In this document: piece after piece, positions 1-9,424 of the stretch
How positions within the stretch are numbered: the stretch's first letter is position 1
How the letters are laid out: each line of letters opens with the position of its first letter
NCBI GenBank assembly: GCA_016934455.1
Contig: JAFGSX010000266.1
Coordinates: 1 to 44,793 of the forward strand
Direction: 5' to 3'
Origin: Deltaproteobacteria bacterium
GTDB taxonomy: Bacteria; Myxococcota; JACRCW01; JAFGSX01
DNA: 44,793 bases
Position numbers and translations under genes: made by a program
Notes under the pieces: model-generated
Told to the model about the DNA's origin: nothing
The model's database searches: none
What the model saw: only the letters and a program-made list of their open reading frames with translations

Positions 1-2765
1 AACCCAAAGACAAAGGCAGGCGCCACAAAGCGCCTCTGCTGTTGCTCGCCGAAGGTCCGTTCGCACGGGGTCATCACCTGCTCGCAGCGGACCGGTGCCG
101 AGTAATCGACGAGTCGCCCCCATTCGTCATGGGCGTCTCCCAGCGGGGTCGAGCTGGTAACCAGCGCGGTGTGCCCGATCAGCGCTGGAATTATGCGCGA
201 GCCTTCATGCAATGGCAGGCCGTGGATCAACGGGACCACGGTGGGCTCCGGCGATCCCGCATAGCCGGCGTCGCTGCTGTCATGTGCGGCGAATGTCAGC
301 TCGACCAGGGCGAGGCAGAGCTCTTCTCTGGAGGCGCAGGCCCAGTCGAGAGGCTGGAGATCGATGTTGCCCGCGCCACCGTCCCTGTTGAGGCCTGCAT
401 AGTATGTGGTGGCACCCTTGTTCAGGTCGACGACCGCCAGAACTCGCTCGCTGCCATCAAAGTCTTCGACCACGAAGACCTGCTCGAAGAAATATCGTTC
501 TAAACGACACCACTGACTGTCTGAAGCAAATGCATCGAGCGGGCCGCGAAATACGTGTGCGGTTCGCGAGACCGCGTCATTTGACGGACTGCTTTCGGTC
601 ACGACCGCCAAGGTGTTCGACCCAAGCTCTTCATGCGAACGGCCGGCGGCCAGTGCGACGATGACCTCTCTCTGTTGCAGGGTCTCGGGATTGCCAAGGT
701 TCTCCTGGCCATAGTCGCCGTTGCGGTTGAGTGCAAAGGTCTCGATGTGTTGGTTGCTTGCCGAATCCATCCCCGCGACGAACAGTCGCGATCCATAAGG
801 TGTCGTGGCTAACGCCTGTGCGTTGTTAACAACGAAATCTCTCTCGATGTCGCGGATGGGATCCCTGTACACGACGCGGTTCGCAAGGATCCCAAAAAAA
901 TAGGGCTCACGCGCAGCCACGGCGTGTCTGGCCGTCTCCGTGGGCAGCCTCCACAGGACGTTCTCTGGCCTTTCGAATACGGTGTCGGTGAGCCTGACCC
1001 TGTTGTCGACGATCTGCAGATGGTTGTCTGTCTCGCTGGCGCCGGCGCTGGTCTCGACGCGCACCGCGAGGTGCCGGACCGTGCCGCTGGCATCGAGATT
1101 CATGCCAGTTGACACGTTGGGCCAGATCAGCAACCGGTCGATCGTCGCATCGAGGACGTCGGCGGTGCCTGTCTCGGTGCCGCCGACGTGCGACCAGGTG
1201 ACCGAGATCTGCCTGAAATTCTGCGGGTCGAAGGGACCGCCAAGGACGCCCACCGCGTCGCCCCAGGCAGCGCGCCGCGGCCAGAAACCCTCGACCCTTG
1301 CCGGGCCGAGGATTCTCACGCAATAGGCCGGCACCGCCGCTCCGGGTCCCGGGGGGTACGGTCCGCAGCTCGCTTCGTGCGCCGAGGCGCCGGCGGTCGT
1401 CGAGACGATCACGCGCGCCCAGCCCGGCTCGAGGCCGGCCGGAACCCGCACCGCGAGCGAAACCGGGGTCACGTTTTCGACGTTGCCCCGCACTAGATTG
1501 TGCAGCTCGTCCTCGAACTCGACGACGTTGGCCGCCGTGCTCGAGATATCGAAGCCGCTGCCCTCGATTAAGATCTGCCACGGCCGATCGACCTGCCGGG
1601 AGGGATTGTCGGCAAAGACCTCGGGCGGGGAGATGTGGAAGATCTCGGGTGGGCCCATGACGAGGAACGGTCGGGACAGCTTGCCCAGGCCGGCGGGTGT
1701 CGCCACCACGAGATCCACCTGCTCGACGACTTCTTGGGCAATACCCGAAGGTACCTGGATGGTTATCGACTGCTGACTGGTGTCGAGCACCATCGCCGTT
1801 TGGCAGGATATGTCTGTCGAGTTGAAGAGGACGACATTGATCTCCTCAGTATTTTCGGTAAAGCCATTGCCAAAGATCGTGACCACTCCGTTTTCGTAGG
1901 CGGCCTGCGGTGCCACGCTGGTAACAATGGGACATCCCGCGATAATGACTTCGATGCCGGCCTTGCCCCCGGACGCTTCTTGCACCACGCCCCCCGCGTC
2001 GTCGACCCGTTCCATGATTCCAATTTCATCGGCCGCCGGCGTTTCGACCTCGATGTTCCATGACCTATGCTCGACGTTCCAGGTGCCTTCTGGCACGCAC
2101 AGCACGATTCTGTCGTAGTAGGCCGCCAGTACGGTGGCCGGGAGATGGACTTCGGTGTCGCTGATGGTGCTTTTTAATGTAGCCGTCGTTGTTTCGTAGC
2201 CGGGTCCAATGCCAAGGTTCTTTCCGCTGATTACGAGGCATGAGCCTTCCCCCGAGCATGAATCATCGAGTCCTTTGCAGGAGGTCGGCGAAGGCATCCG
2301 GATACGCGATTCGTCTGGGATCTCGACCTCATCGGGACAGGCGTCGTCTAGCCCGCGCGGCGCGAACGCGATGCCGGGCTTGACAGTGTCGAGCTCCGGC
2401 GCTCCGAGCACCATAAAGTTGTCACGGCTGCTCGCGCGGACTCCGTCCTGTTCGACTTCGATGGCTCCGGTGCGCGCCTTGGCGGGCACCCTGGCCCGCA
2501 ACTTGTCGCCGTCGCGGTCGACAGCGGTCGCGGCGACGTCGCCGAAGTAGACGCTGACATCTCCGGACGCGGCCAGGTGGGCCGTGGTGATCTCGACCTC
2601 GGTGCCTTCGAAGTCCTTGGCCTTGTTGGCGGCGAAGCCGGCGTTGGGCACGAACGACACGACCTCGGGGCTGTTGCCCGACGGCTGCTCGAGATCGGGC
2701 AGGGTCTGCGGGCAGGCGCTCAGCAGGGTCAGCCCCGGCAGGACGACGGCAAAGCGGCAGTTCAT
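1..2765 (-). CDS. IPT/TIG-domain lipoprotein, very large, 3' end off the window
   Basis: This frame is open from an ATG at 2765 to the left edge, 921 codons without a stop, so the C-terminus lies outside the window. The start follows a purine-rich ribosome site (GGGAGGGG about 7 bases upstream). The N-terminus is a lipoprotein signal peptide with lipobox LLSAC, giving lipidated Cys18. Residues from about 30 onward contain several immunoglobulin-like IPT/TIG-type segments (for example around VTSVAPQAAYENGVVTIFGN and ISPPEVFADNPS), a fold common in secreted binding proteins. The second half (from about residue 480) is a different, beta-rich region that resembles the propeller or lectin-like tails of extracellular lipoproteins; I cannot name it. 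It probably sits on the outer membrane surface or in the periplasm. The codon use matches its neighbours. The reading frame is certain, the IPT/TIG assignment is by eye, and the function is unknown. Confidence 0.85.
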   Translation of the reverse strand, partial: MNCRFAVVLPGLTLLSACPQTLPDLEQPSGNSPEVVSFVPNAGFAANKAKDFEGTEVEITTAHLAASGDVSVYFGDVAATAVDRDGDKLRARVPAKARTGAIEVEQDGVRASSRDNFMVLGAPELDTVKPGIAFAPRGLDDACPDEVEIPDESRIRMPSPTSCKGLDDSCSGEGSCLVISGKNLGIGPGYETTTATLKSTISDTEVHLPATVLAAYYDRIVLCVPEGTWNVEHRSWNIEVETPAADEIGIMERVDDAGGVVQEASGGKAGIEVIIAGCPIVTSVAPQAAYENGVVTIFGNGFTENTEEINVVLFNSTDISCQTAMVLDTSQQSITIQVPSGIAQEVVEQVDLVVATPAGLGKLSRPFLVMGPPEIFHISPPEVFADNPSRQVDRPWQILIEGSGFDISSTAANVVEFEDELHNLVRGNVENVTPVSLAVRVPAGLEPGWARVIVSTTAGASAHEASCGPYPPGPGAAVPAYCVRILGPARVEGFWPRRAAWGDAVGVLGGPFDPQNFRQISVTWSHVGGTETGTADVLDATIDRLLIWPNVSTGMNLDASGTVRHLAVRVETSAGASETDNHLQIVDNRVRLTDTVFERPENVLWRLPTETARHAVAAREPYFFGILANRVVYRDPIRDIERDFVVNNAQALATTPYGSRLFVAGMDSASNQHIETFALNRNGDYGQENLGNPETLQQREVIVALAAGRSHEELGSNTLAVVTESSPSNDAVSRTAHVFRGPLDAFASDSQWCRLERYFFEQVFVVEDFDGSERVLAVVDLNKGATTYYAGLNRDGGAGNIDLQPLDWACASREELCLALVELTFAAHDSSDAGYAGSPEPTVVPLIHGLPLHEGSRIIPALIGHTALVTSSTPLGDAHDEWGRLVDYSAPVRCEQVMTPCERTFGEQQQRRFVAPAFVFG

Positions 2766-2834
2766 GGCGACACCCCTCCCGCGCGCGGCGCGGTCAGCAC
2801 ACAAGAATAGTGAAATGGATGCCGATCGGTCCAG

Positions 2835-4025
2835 CTATTGCGCGGGGCTCGATCCCGGCGCGGGCGCGCTGGCCGGCTCCGGCGCCGGCAGCGGCTGCTC
2901 GAGCGGGTCGACCACCGGCACGCCCATCGCGCGCTTGAAGATCAGCTTTTCGGCGTTGTCGTAGTAGAACTTGCGCAGCACCTCGGGCGGCAGCTTGATG
3001 CCGCTGATCTTCCACCGCCCCTGGATCGGCGTCGGGTGGTCGAAGTCCTTGTCGTCGGTCTCGAAGTAGCGGTAGTGGCGGCGATAGAACTCGACCGCGT
3101 CGTCGAAGGTGGGCGGTTTTTCGGAGACCGATCCGAGCTGCACGTGGTCGGGGCCGATCGCCAGGTCGGTCCCGAACATGATGCGGTCCTGCCAGCGCAG
3201 GAAGAAGCGGCGCACCTCCGCTGGGGGCTTGCGGCCGATCTCGGGCACCCGCGCCGCGGTGTCGGTGTAGACGTTGGGAAACCGCTCCAGCGTGCGGCTG
3301 ACGTGATCCAGGTCCTCGGGATAGTTGCCGACGTGGATCAGCAAAAAAGTGGTCTTGGGATGGCGCGCGATCAGCCGGTTGCGCGCCGCCAGCAGCTCGA
3401 GCAGCGGCGGGTAGTCACCGCCGTAGAACGACCAGTCGGGCGCCTGCTTGAGCTCGTCGTAGCGCTCGTTCTGCGGCGTCGGCGGCTCGAAAAAAGCCTT
3501 GGGGTCGCCGATGTGCATGGCGACGATGGCGTTGATCTTGGCCGCCCGCTCCATGATCGGATCGTAGCGCGGGTCGTCGACCGCGATCAGCTTGCCCTCC
3601 CGGTCGCGCGCCCCCAGCCCCATGGCCTTGAAGAACTTGATCCCCCGGGCGCCCCAGCGCACCGCCTGCTCCAGGCTGTCGGCCTCGCGCTGGCCCCAGC
3701 CGGGCTCGTCGACGCCGCGCCAGTTGGGGTTGACGAAGAACTCGAAGCGCTCCTTGAGCCGGTGCTTCTGGTGGATGGTCGCCGCGAACAGGCGCGAGCC
3801 GAGGTAGCCGCCGTTCTTGTTGCAGAACTTGACCACGCCCACGCGCTTGAACAGCTCGAGCGTGATGTCGATCGACTCGTCGACCGGCGTGATCAGCGTG
3901 TGGGAGTCGATGACCGGCCCACGGTCGACCCCGCCGTCGGGCAGCCGCGGCAGATCGCGCTTGGGGCAGGCGCACAGCGCCAGCAGGGCGCTCGCACACA
4001 ACAGGGGTGCTTGGATCGAGGTCAC
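2835..4025 (-). CDS. amidohydrolase-family (amidohydrolase_2-like) lipoprotein
   Basis: This predicted 396-residue protein begins at a GTG (4025) that overlaps the TGA of the upstream M23 gene as GTGA, so the two are probably translationally coupled. The frame stays open upstream, but that part is antisense-like sequence inside the M23 gene. The start gives a lipoprotein signal peptide ending LLALCAC (Cys18 or Cys20). The rest looks like a metal-dependent TIM-barrel hydrolase of the amidohydrolase_2 type: VIDSHT (His42) at the first strand, a buried lysine region near GIKFFKAM, AMHIGDP (His171), LLIHVGN (His231) and MFGTDLAIGP (Asp287). The usual first motif is HxH, but here it reads HTL, so one metal ligand is replaced by Leu44. 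The tail (about 375-396) is Pro/Ala-rich. The substrate is unknown; decarboxylase or lactonase-like activity is possible. The periplasmic lipidated location is unusual for this family. Confidence 0.85.
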   Translation of the reverse strand: MTSIQAPLLCASALLALCACPKRDLPRLPDGGVDRGPVIDSHTLITPVDESIDITLELFKRVGVVKFCNKNGGYLGSRLFAATIHQKHRLKERFEFFVNPNWRGVDEPGWGQREADSLEQAVRWGARGIKFFKAMGLGARDREGKLIAVDDPRYDPIMERAAKINAIVAMHIGDPKAFFEPPTPQNERYDELKQAPDWSFYGGDYPPLLELLAARNRLIARHPKTTFLLIHVGNYPEDLDHVSRTLERFPNVYTDTAARVPEIGRKPPAEVRRFFLRWQDRIMFGTDLAIGPDHVQLGSVSEKPPTFDDAVEFYRRHYRYFETDDKDFDHPTPIQGRWKISGIKLPPEVLRKFYYDNAEKLIFKRAMGVPVVDPLEQPLPAPEPASAPAPGSSPAQ

Positions 4026-4963
4026 TGCAAAATGTAGATACGCGGGTTGACCGGGAGGTCGTGCGCGCGCACCTCGTAGTGCAGGTGCGGGCCGGTGGAG
4101 CGGCCGGTGTTGCCGACCGAGGCGATGTGCTGGCCGCGCACCACCTTGTCGCCGACCTGCACCAGCATCTCCTTCAGGTGCCCGTAGAAGGAGCTGATGC
4201 CGAGGCCGTGGTCGACCACCAGCACCCAGCCGTAGCCGCCGCGCTCGCCGGCGAACGAGACCACGCCGTTGGCCGGCGCGATGATCGCCTTGCCCTCGGC
4301 GGTCGAGATGTCGACGCCCAGGTGCATGGTGCGGGCGCCGGTGTAGGGGTCGTCGCGCATGCCGAACTCGCTGGTCACCCAGCCCTGCACCGGCCACACC
4401 GATGGGGTGTTCTCGAGCAGCGCGCTCTGCTCGTCGAAGTAGTGCGACAGCTCGCGCAGCGAGGTCTCCTGCCGCCGCGCCTCGCCGGCCAGGCCGAGCA
4501 GCCGGGCATCGAGCAGCGCAAACTCGAGCTGCTGCTGCTCGGGATCCTGCGGCTCGGGCGGGGCCGCGAACAGGCCCGCCTCGATGTCGGCCGCGCCGCC
4601 CACCGCCAGCGGCTCGTTGACCGGTCCGATCGCCAGCCCGCGCGCCGGGTCGGACAGGCGCGTGATCTCGCGCAGCTTGCGGTCGAACAGGTCGACCCGG
4701 TTGAGCGTGCCGTTGACCTCGTCGAGCTTGGCCGAGATCTGTTCGATGTTGCCGCGCAGCTCGGCGTTTTCTTTGAGCAGCACCCCGTTCTGCACGGCCT
4801 GATCGATAATGTAATAGTAATGCGCCCCGGCCGCGCTGAACGTCGCCACCACCAGCAGCAACAGGATGCCGAGCGCGTTGATCAGCAGGCGCGGAATCTG
4901 AATCCGGCGCACCTCGCTCGAGCGCTCGGGGACGACCAGAATGGTGAAGGACCGACTCGCCAA
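4022..4963 (-). CDS. M23 (LytM-type) metallopeptidase with coiled-coil, membrane anchored
   Basis: This 313-residue envelope peptidase is probably a peptidoglycan endopeptidase or an activator of amidases. Residues 25-50 form one transmembrane anchor, about 60-105 and 150-185 look like coiled coil, and 188-310 is the M23 fold. The zinc ligands of active family members are present: HLGVD (His214, Asp218) and GPHLHYE (His293, His295). The catalytic domain therefore looks intact, unlike the degenerate EnvC/NlpD type. The start is TTG at 4963: no ATG or GTG lies nearby in frame, and a GAGAG ribosome site sits about 6-9 bases upstream. Its stop overlaps the GTG start of the amidohydrolase-like lipoprotein, which suggests co-translation. 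No division or septation genes are nearby. Confidence 0.92.
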   Translation of the reverse strand: MASRSFTILVVPERSSEVRRIQIPRLLINALGILLLLVVATFSAAGAHYYYIIDQAVQNGVLLKENAELRGNIEQISAKLDEVNGTLNRVDLFDRKLREITRLSDPARGLAIGPVNEPLAVGGAADIEAGLFAAPPEPQDPEQQQLEFALLDARLLGLAGEARRQETSLRELSHYFDEQSALLENTPSVWPVQGWVTSEFGMRDDPYTGARTMHLGVDISTAEGKAIIAPANGVVSFAGERGGYGWVLVVDHGLGISSFYGHLKEMLVQVGDKVVRGQHIASVGNTGRSTGPHLHYEVRAHDLPVNPRIYILQ

Positions 4964-5065
4964 TTCGTCTCTCGCAAAAGGGTGCCCGACTTTATCGATG
5001 AGCCGGACTTCGTGTCAACGATCGGTGACGGCGTCCGCGAAAAAAAAAGGGGCACCGCCAGGCCG

Positions 5066-5827
5066 TCACATCTCCTGCACGTACGCGACGACGACCGTGA
5101 TGTTGTCGTCTCCGCCCCGGCCATTGGCCATGTCGACCAGCAGCTCGGGCGCCTGCCGGAAGAAATTCTCGGTCACGGTCTCGCCGATCTCGAGGTCGTT
5201 GACCAGGTTGGCCAGGCCGTCCGAGCAGAGCACGTAGGTGTCGTGCTGCTGGGTCTCGACCGCGACCAGATCGACCGCCACGTCCTCCTCGACCCCGACC
5301 GAACGGGTGATGATGTTCTTGAACCGGCTGGTCCGCGCCTGGGCCTCGGTGATGATGCCGGCGCGAAGCTGCTCGTTGACCAGCGAGTGGTCCTCGGAGA
5401 GCTGCAGGATCTTGCCGTGGCGCAGCAGGTAGGCGCGGCTGTCGCCGACGTGGGCGACAAAGGCATGCTTGCCGTGGAACAGCAGGGCGGTGGTGGTGGT
5501 GCCCATGCCGCCGTACTCGCGCGCGGTCTGCGCCTTGCGGAAGATCTCGGAGCAGGCCTCGCGCACCGCGTCGGCCAGCAGCTTGGGCACCGGGGATTCC
5601 TCGATCGGCCCGCCGTAGACCGCGTTGGGATCGATCACGTCGCGCCCCGCGATCATGCGCTGCTCGATGGTGCGCACCGCGATGCTCGAGGCCATCTCGC
5701 CGGCGGCGTGACCGCCCATGCCGTCGGCCACCACGTACAGCTTCATGTCGTCGAAGCAGCCGTAGTTGTCCTCGTTGTGATCCCGCTTGCGACCGACGTC
5801 GGTCATGCCCCACGAGAGGATTTTCAT
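5066..5827 (-). CDS. PP2C-family serine/threonine protein phosphatase
   Basis: This 253-residue cytoplasmic phosphatase is of the PrpC/Stp type, which removes phosphate from Ser/Thr proteins and counteracts Hanks-type kinases. The PP2C signature motifs are in order: DHNEDNYG (17-24), VVADGMGGHAAGE (32-44, metal-binding Asp35), VAHVGDSRAYL (124-134), CSDGL (201-205, Asp203) and GGDDNITVVV (238-247, Asp241). All metal ligands seem present. I chose ATG 5827 because it gives the usual family N-terminus (MKILSWGMTDVGRKRDHNED); an in-frame ATG at 5866 adds 13 residues but has no ribosome site. No cognate kinase is in the window. Downstream on the minus strand is a run of nine T (5040-5048) that could help termination, but the hairpin before it is weak. 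Confidence 0.95.
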   Translation of the reverse strand: MKILSWGMTDVGRKRDHNEDNYGCFDDMKLYVVADGMGGHAAGEMASSIAVRTIEQRMIAGRDVIDPNAVYGGPIEESPVPKLLADAVREACSEIFRKAQTAREYGGMGTTTTALLFHGKHAFVAHVGDSRAYLLRHGKILQLSEDHSLVNEQLRAGIITEAQARTSRFKNIITRSVGVEEDVAVDLVAVETQQHDTYVLCSDGLANLVNDLEIGETVTENFFRQAPELLVDMANGRGGDDNITVVVAYVQEM

Positions 5828-5895
5828 CGCGGTTTCCGTCGTCCGCCTCGTATCGCGGACCTCCATGGCCGGATCGATCGCAGCCGAGATCGGAT

Positions 5896-5904
5896 GATTT
5901 AGCA
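5896..5904 (-). promoter_or_regulatory. candidate extended -10 promoter for the PP2C gene
   Basis: Read on the minus strand this is TGCTAAATC, an extended -10 like element about 70 bases upstream of the PP2C start, in the 159-base divergent gap between that gene and the DUF2079 gene. No clear -35 is visible. AT-rich elements are rare here, which is the main support. Confidence 0.25.
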
Positions 5905-5986
5905 CCGGTCGCCCCGTTTGAGAAGCATCCGCTAAAACCGCTTCTTTGGCCTCGACTTTTAAGGCGCTTTCGACTTTTCTGGCGCC

Positions 5987-7912
5987 GTGGCCGGGCAGGA
6001 AGCAGTGGGCGGGGGCTGGCAGCAGGCGCTGCGGCGCGGCGCCATCGCCTTGGCGCTCTGCTACGGCGTGGGTGCGCTGGCGACCCAGGCGGCGCTGGCG
6101 CGCGAGTTCAGCCATACCCCGGACTTCGTCGCCCGGCTCGGCCGGCTGGCCTGGCTGCCGTGGTTGTTCGCCGTGGCGCTGGCGCTCTGGCTGTTCGCGC
6201 TGCAGCGCGCCCACCGCGGGCGCGGCCGGGTGCTGCTCGACGGTGCGTCGATCGAGCGATCGGCGCCTCTGCTCTGGCCGTGCGCGCTGCTCGCCATCGC
6301 GCCCTGCATGTCGGCCTACGCGAGCCACGCCGTGCTGCCGGCGCTGGCGCTGTGCGGCGGTCTGCTCGGCCTGGCCTCGCTCGAGCTGGCACCGGCGGCG
6401 ATCGCCCGCGGCCGCGAGCTGCTGGGGCACCGGGCGGCGCCGTTCGTCGTAGCCGGGATGGCGGCGGCCTGGTTCTTCGCGGTCTCGTTCTATCGCCACG
6501 CCAACTTCGGCTCGGGCAGCCGCGACATGGGGCTGTTCTTCCAGACCGTCTTTTTGCTGTCGCGCGGCCGGCCTCCGATCAACACGGTGATGGACATCGC
6601 CAGCCCCGAACACGCGATCAACGCCTTCGCCGACCACATGGAGTTCATCGACCTGCTGCTGGTGCCGCTGGTCTGGATCTGGCGCGACGCCGGCGCGCTG
6701 CTGCTGGCGCAGGCGCTGGTCACCGGTTCGGGCGTGGCGGCGGTGATGCGGCTGGCGCAGCGCCGCACCGGCGATGGGCTGGCGGCGCTCGCTTTTGGTC
6801 TGAGCTATTTTCTGGCCTACCCGATCGCCGGGGGCGTGCAGTTCGACTGGAATCCGACCACGATGAGCATCGGGCTGTTCGCCTGGGCCTTCGATTTTGC
6901 CGACCGCAGGCGCTACCGCGGTCTGATCGCGACGCTGGTGCTGATCGCGCTGTGCAAGGAAAACCTGCTGCTGTACGTCGCCGCCTTTGGCCTTTACCTG
7001 CTGCTCGACGGCCACGGCGTCAAGCTCGGCGGCGGCGTGCTGGCGGCGGCGCTGCTGCTGTTCGGCGTCGAGCTCAAGCTGCTGTTTCCGATCTTCCGCT
7101 CCGGGGGATTTCGCCACTTTTACTTTCGCGAGCTGGGCGACAGCTTCGGCCAGGTGGCGCTGAACCTGGCGGCGTCGCCGCTGCGGGCGGCGATCCAACT
7201 GGTGACGCCGGGCAACAAGGTCGACGGCCTGTTCATTCCTTTCTCGTCCACGGCGTGGCTGTGCCTGGCCGCGCCGGCGCCCCTGATCGTGGCGCTGCCC
7301 GCCGTGGGCGAGCGGTTTCTCGGCGACTTTCGCAACGCCTGGTGGGGACACCACTACGGCGGCCCGACCGCCGCGATCGCGATCTGCGCGGCCGTGATCG
7401 GCAGCGCCCGGCTGCTGCCGTGGCTCGGGCCGTTGGTGTGGCGACGGCTGCCCGGCGCCGCAGCCGCCACCGCGCTCGGCCTGGCCTGTCTGTGCGCCAC
7501 GCTGCTGGTGGACGTGGCCGGCCGCTGGTCGCCGACCGATCTATTCGTGCTCGAGAAGCCCTACCTGCCGCCGCCGGCCGAGCGGGCGGGCATGCGCGCC
7601 GCGGTGCGCGCGGTGCCGCCCGACGTCAGCGTGGCCGCGCAAAACTACTTTTTGGCGCACCTGGCCGACCGCGACCGGATCTACGAGCTGGCGCTGTCCG
7701 AGCGGGCCGAGGTGGTGGTGCTCAACCCGACGACCAATCCCTGGCCCTACAGCGGCGATCACGTTCGCCAGCTCGCCCGCCGTCTCGCGCAGCGCGGCGA
7801 CTACGCGCTGGTCTTTTGCGCCGGGCATAGCTGGGTGTTCAGGCGCGGCGCCGATCCGGCGCAGGCACCTCAGTGCCCGACGCTCGACGAGCTGCGCGGC
7901 GGCAGCCAGTGA
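5987..7912 (+). CDS. DUF2079-family integral membrane protein
   Basis: This predicted 641-residue membrane protein has about 12-14 transmembrane segments. It resembles the DUF2079 family of glycosyltransferase-like (GT-C fold) membrane proteins: an acidic and His-containing early loop (MDIASPEHAINAFADHMEF, about 200-220) followed by helices ending in LVPLVWIWRDAGALLLAQAL, and a later conserved WNPTTMSIG segment. Many family members are uncharacterised, though some act in cell-surface glycan assembly. GTG 5987 is the longest plausible start. An in-frame GTG at 6005 has AGGA four bases upstream and could be the true one. The gene opens a plus-strand operon: its TGA overlaps the flippase GTG as GTGA, so the two are probably co-translated. 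The role in glycan or lipid transfer is inferred from family and neighbours. Confidence 0.8.
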   Translation: MAGQEAVGGGWQQALRRGAIALALCYGVGALATQAALAREFSHTPDFVARLGRLAWLPWLFAVALALWLFALQRAHRGRGRVLLDGASIERSAPLLWPCALLAIAPCMSAYASHAVLPALALCGGLLGLASLELAPAAIARGRELLGHRAAPFVVAGMAAAWFFAVSFYRHANFGSGSRDMGLFFQTVFLLSRGRPPINTVMDIASPEHAINAFADHMEFIDLLLVPLVWIWRDAGALLLAQALVTGSGVAAVMRLAQRRTGDGLAALAFGLSYFLAYPIAGGVQFDWNPTTMSIGLFAWAFDFADRRRYRGLIATLVLIALCKENLLLYVAAFGLYLLLDGHGVKLGGGVLAAALLLFGVELKLLFPIFRSGGFRHFYFRELGDSFGQVALNLAASPLRAAIQLVTPGNKVDGLFIPFSSTAWLCLAAPAPLIVALPAVGERFLGDFRNAWWGHHYGGPTAAIAICAAVIGSARLLPWLGPLVWRRLPGAAAATALGLACLCATLLVDVAGRWSPTDLFVLEKPYLPPPAERAGMRAAVRAVPPDVSVAAQNYFLAHLADRDRIYELALSERAEVVVLNPTTNPWPYSGDHVRQLARRLAQRGDYALVFCAGHSWVFRRGADPAQAPQCPTLDELRGGSQ

Positions 7913-9420
7913 GCGAGGGCGCCACCGTGCGCGAGGTGGGGCGCGGCGCAATCTACATCGCGCTGGGCAAGGTGGTCTTTCTGCTCACCGCGACCGCCAT
8001 CAACCTGCTGCTGCCGCGGTTGCTCTCGGCGCGCGCCTACGGCGACTACGGCGTGGTGGTGCGCCTGGTCTCGCTGTTCAACATGATGACCGTGATGGGG
8101 CTGCTGCAGAGCGTGTCGCGGCTGGTCGCCGCGCAGCCCGCGGCCGCGGCGGCGACGCGGCGGCGCGCGTCGCTGTTGGCCGCCATCGCAGCCGCCGGCA
8201 TCGCCGTTCCCTTCGCCGCCAGCTCGCCGCTGATGGCGCGCGCGCTGCGGGACGCCGGGTTGAGCGCGGCGCTGGCGCTGGCGGCGCTGATCACGTTCGG
8301 CTACGGCGTCTACGCGGCGGCGATCGGCGTCGTCAACGGTCTGCAGCGATTTCGCACCCAGGCGCTGCTCGACATGGGTTTCTCGGCGGCCAAGTGCGCG
8401 GGCGTGCTCGGCGCGGCGCTCGGTCTCGTCGCGCTGGCGCCGGCAGCCTCGGATCGCGACGGCACCGTCGCGGCGGTGCTCGGCTTTGCCGCGGCCGCCG
8501 CGCTGCTGGCGCTGGTCGCGCAGCTCGTCGCGCGCCGCGCCAGCCGCGACGCCGGCGCGCCGCTCGCCGCCGGTTGGTCGGCGCTGGCGCGCCGGATGCT
8601 CTCTTTCGCCGGCGCGGTGATGCTCTACCAGGCCACGCTCAACGCGCTGATGAGCGTCGACCTGCTGCTGGTCAAGCGCCACGCCAGCGGTGCGCTGGCC
8701 GATGCCGCAGGCCTCTACAACGCGGCTGTCAATGTCGCCCAGATCCCCTACTTCGGCGTGGTCGCCATCACCTTTGTCGCGTTCCCGCTGATCTCGGCCA
8801 GCACCTTTGGCGATGACGTCGCTGCGACCCGGCGCTACGTGCACGCCGCCTTTCGCTACGGCGCGCTGATCGCGATCGGCTGCGCGGCCGTCATCGCCGG
8901 CTGCGCCGGCGACCTGCTGGCGCTGTTGTTTCCGGCCCGTTACGGAGCCGCGGGGGCGGCGCTGGCGGTGCTGGTGGTCGACTACGCGCTGCTGGCGCTG
9001 ATAGCGATCGGCTGCACCGTCATCAACGCGGTGGGTCGGCCGCTGCTGTCGTTTGCAGCGGTGGCGCTGGCCACCGCGCTGGCCGGTGCGCTGGTCGCAG
9101 GCGCCATCGATCGCTGGGGCCTGATGGGCGCGGCCGCCGGCACCACCGGCGGCACCGTTTGCGGGCTGGCGCTGACACTGTGGTGGCTGCGCCGCGCCGT
9201 GGGCGCAGGCCCGGCGCTGCTCTCGACGCTGCGCATCGCTGCCGCCGGCATCATCGCGGCCGGCGTCGGGATCGCGGTGCCGCCGCTGGGCGCGGCGTGG
9301 GTGCTTTTCGAGCTGGCCGGGCTGGGGCTGCTGTATCTAGCGCTGCTGATCGTCGGTCGCGAGCTCGGCCCGGCCGACCTCGACGCGCTGCGCGCTCTGC
9401 TCGGCCGGCGCAGGAGCTGA
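7909..9420 (+). CDS. polysaccharide flippase (Wzx/MATE-like, MOP superfamily)
   Basis: This predicted 503-residue protein has about 14 hydrophobic segments spread over its whole length and very few polar loops. The start of the mature region (AIYIALGKVVFLLTATAINL, then LLPRLLSARAYGDYG) is typical of polysaccharide-biosynthesis flippases, where YGxYG follows the first helix. The family moves lipid-linked oligosaccharide units across the inner membrane. I set the start at GTG 7909, overlapping the previous stop as GTGA; the frame is open from 7873 but that part overlaps the DUF2079 gene. The stop at 9418-9420 lies 4 bases before the glycosyltransferase start. The adjacent glycosyltransferases support a role in exporting a surface glycan. 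The exact substrate is not readable from sequence. Confidence 0.9.
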   Translation: MSEGATVREVGRGAIYIALGKVVFLLTATAINLLLPRLLSARAYGDYGVVVRLVSLFNMMTVMGLLQSVSRLVAAQPAAAAATRRRASLLAAIAAAGIAVPFAASSPLMARALRDAGLSAALALAALITFGYGVYAAAIGVVNGLQRFRTQALLDMGFSAAKCAGVLGAALGLVALAPAASDRDGTVAAVLGFAAAAALLALVAQLVARRASRDAGAPLAAGWSALARRMLSFAGAVMLYQATLNALMSVDLLLVKRHASGALADAAGLYNAAVNVAQIPYFGVVAITFVAFPLISASTFGDDVAATRRYVHAAFRYGALIAIGCAAVIAGCAGDLLALLFPARYGAAGAALAVLVVDYALLALIAIGCTVINAVGRPLLSFAAVALATALAGALVAGAIDRWGLMGAAAGTTGGTVCGLALTLWWLRRAVGAGPALLSTLRIAAAGIIAAGVGIAVPPLGAAWVLFELAGLGLLYLALLIVGRELGPADLDALRALLGRRRS

Positions 9421-9424
9421 TCGC

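Noticed and set aside
5040..5068. A terminator after the PP2C gene
   Set aside because: There is a nine-base T-run on the minus strand, but the stem before it (GGC..GCC) is only three base pairs.
4007..5902. A 631-codon open frame on the plus strand opposite the M23 and PP2C genes
   Set aside because: The minus-strand genes carry intact motifs; the plus frame has no domain and is a GC artefact.
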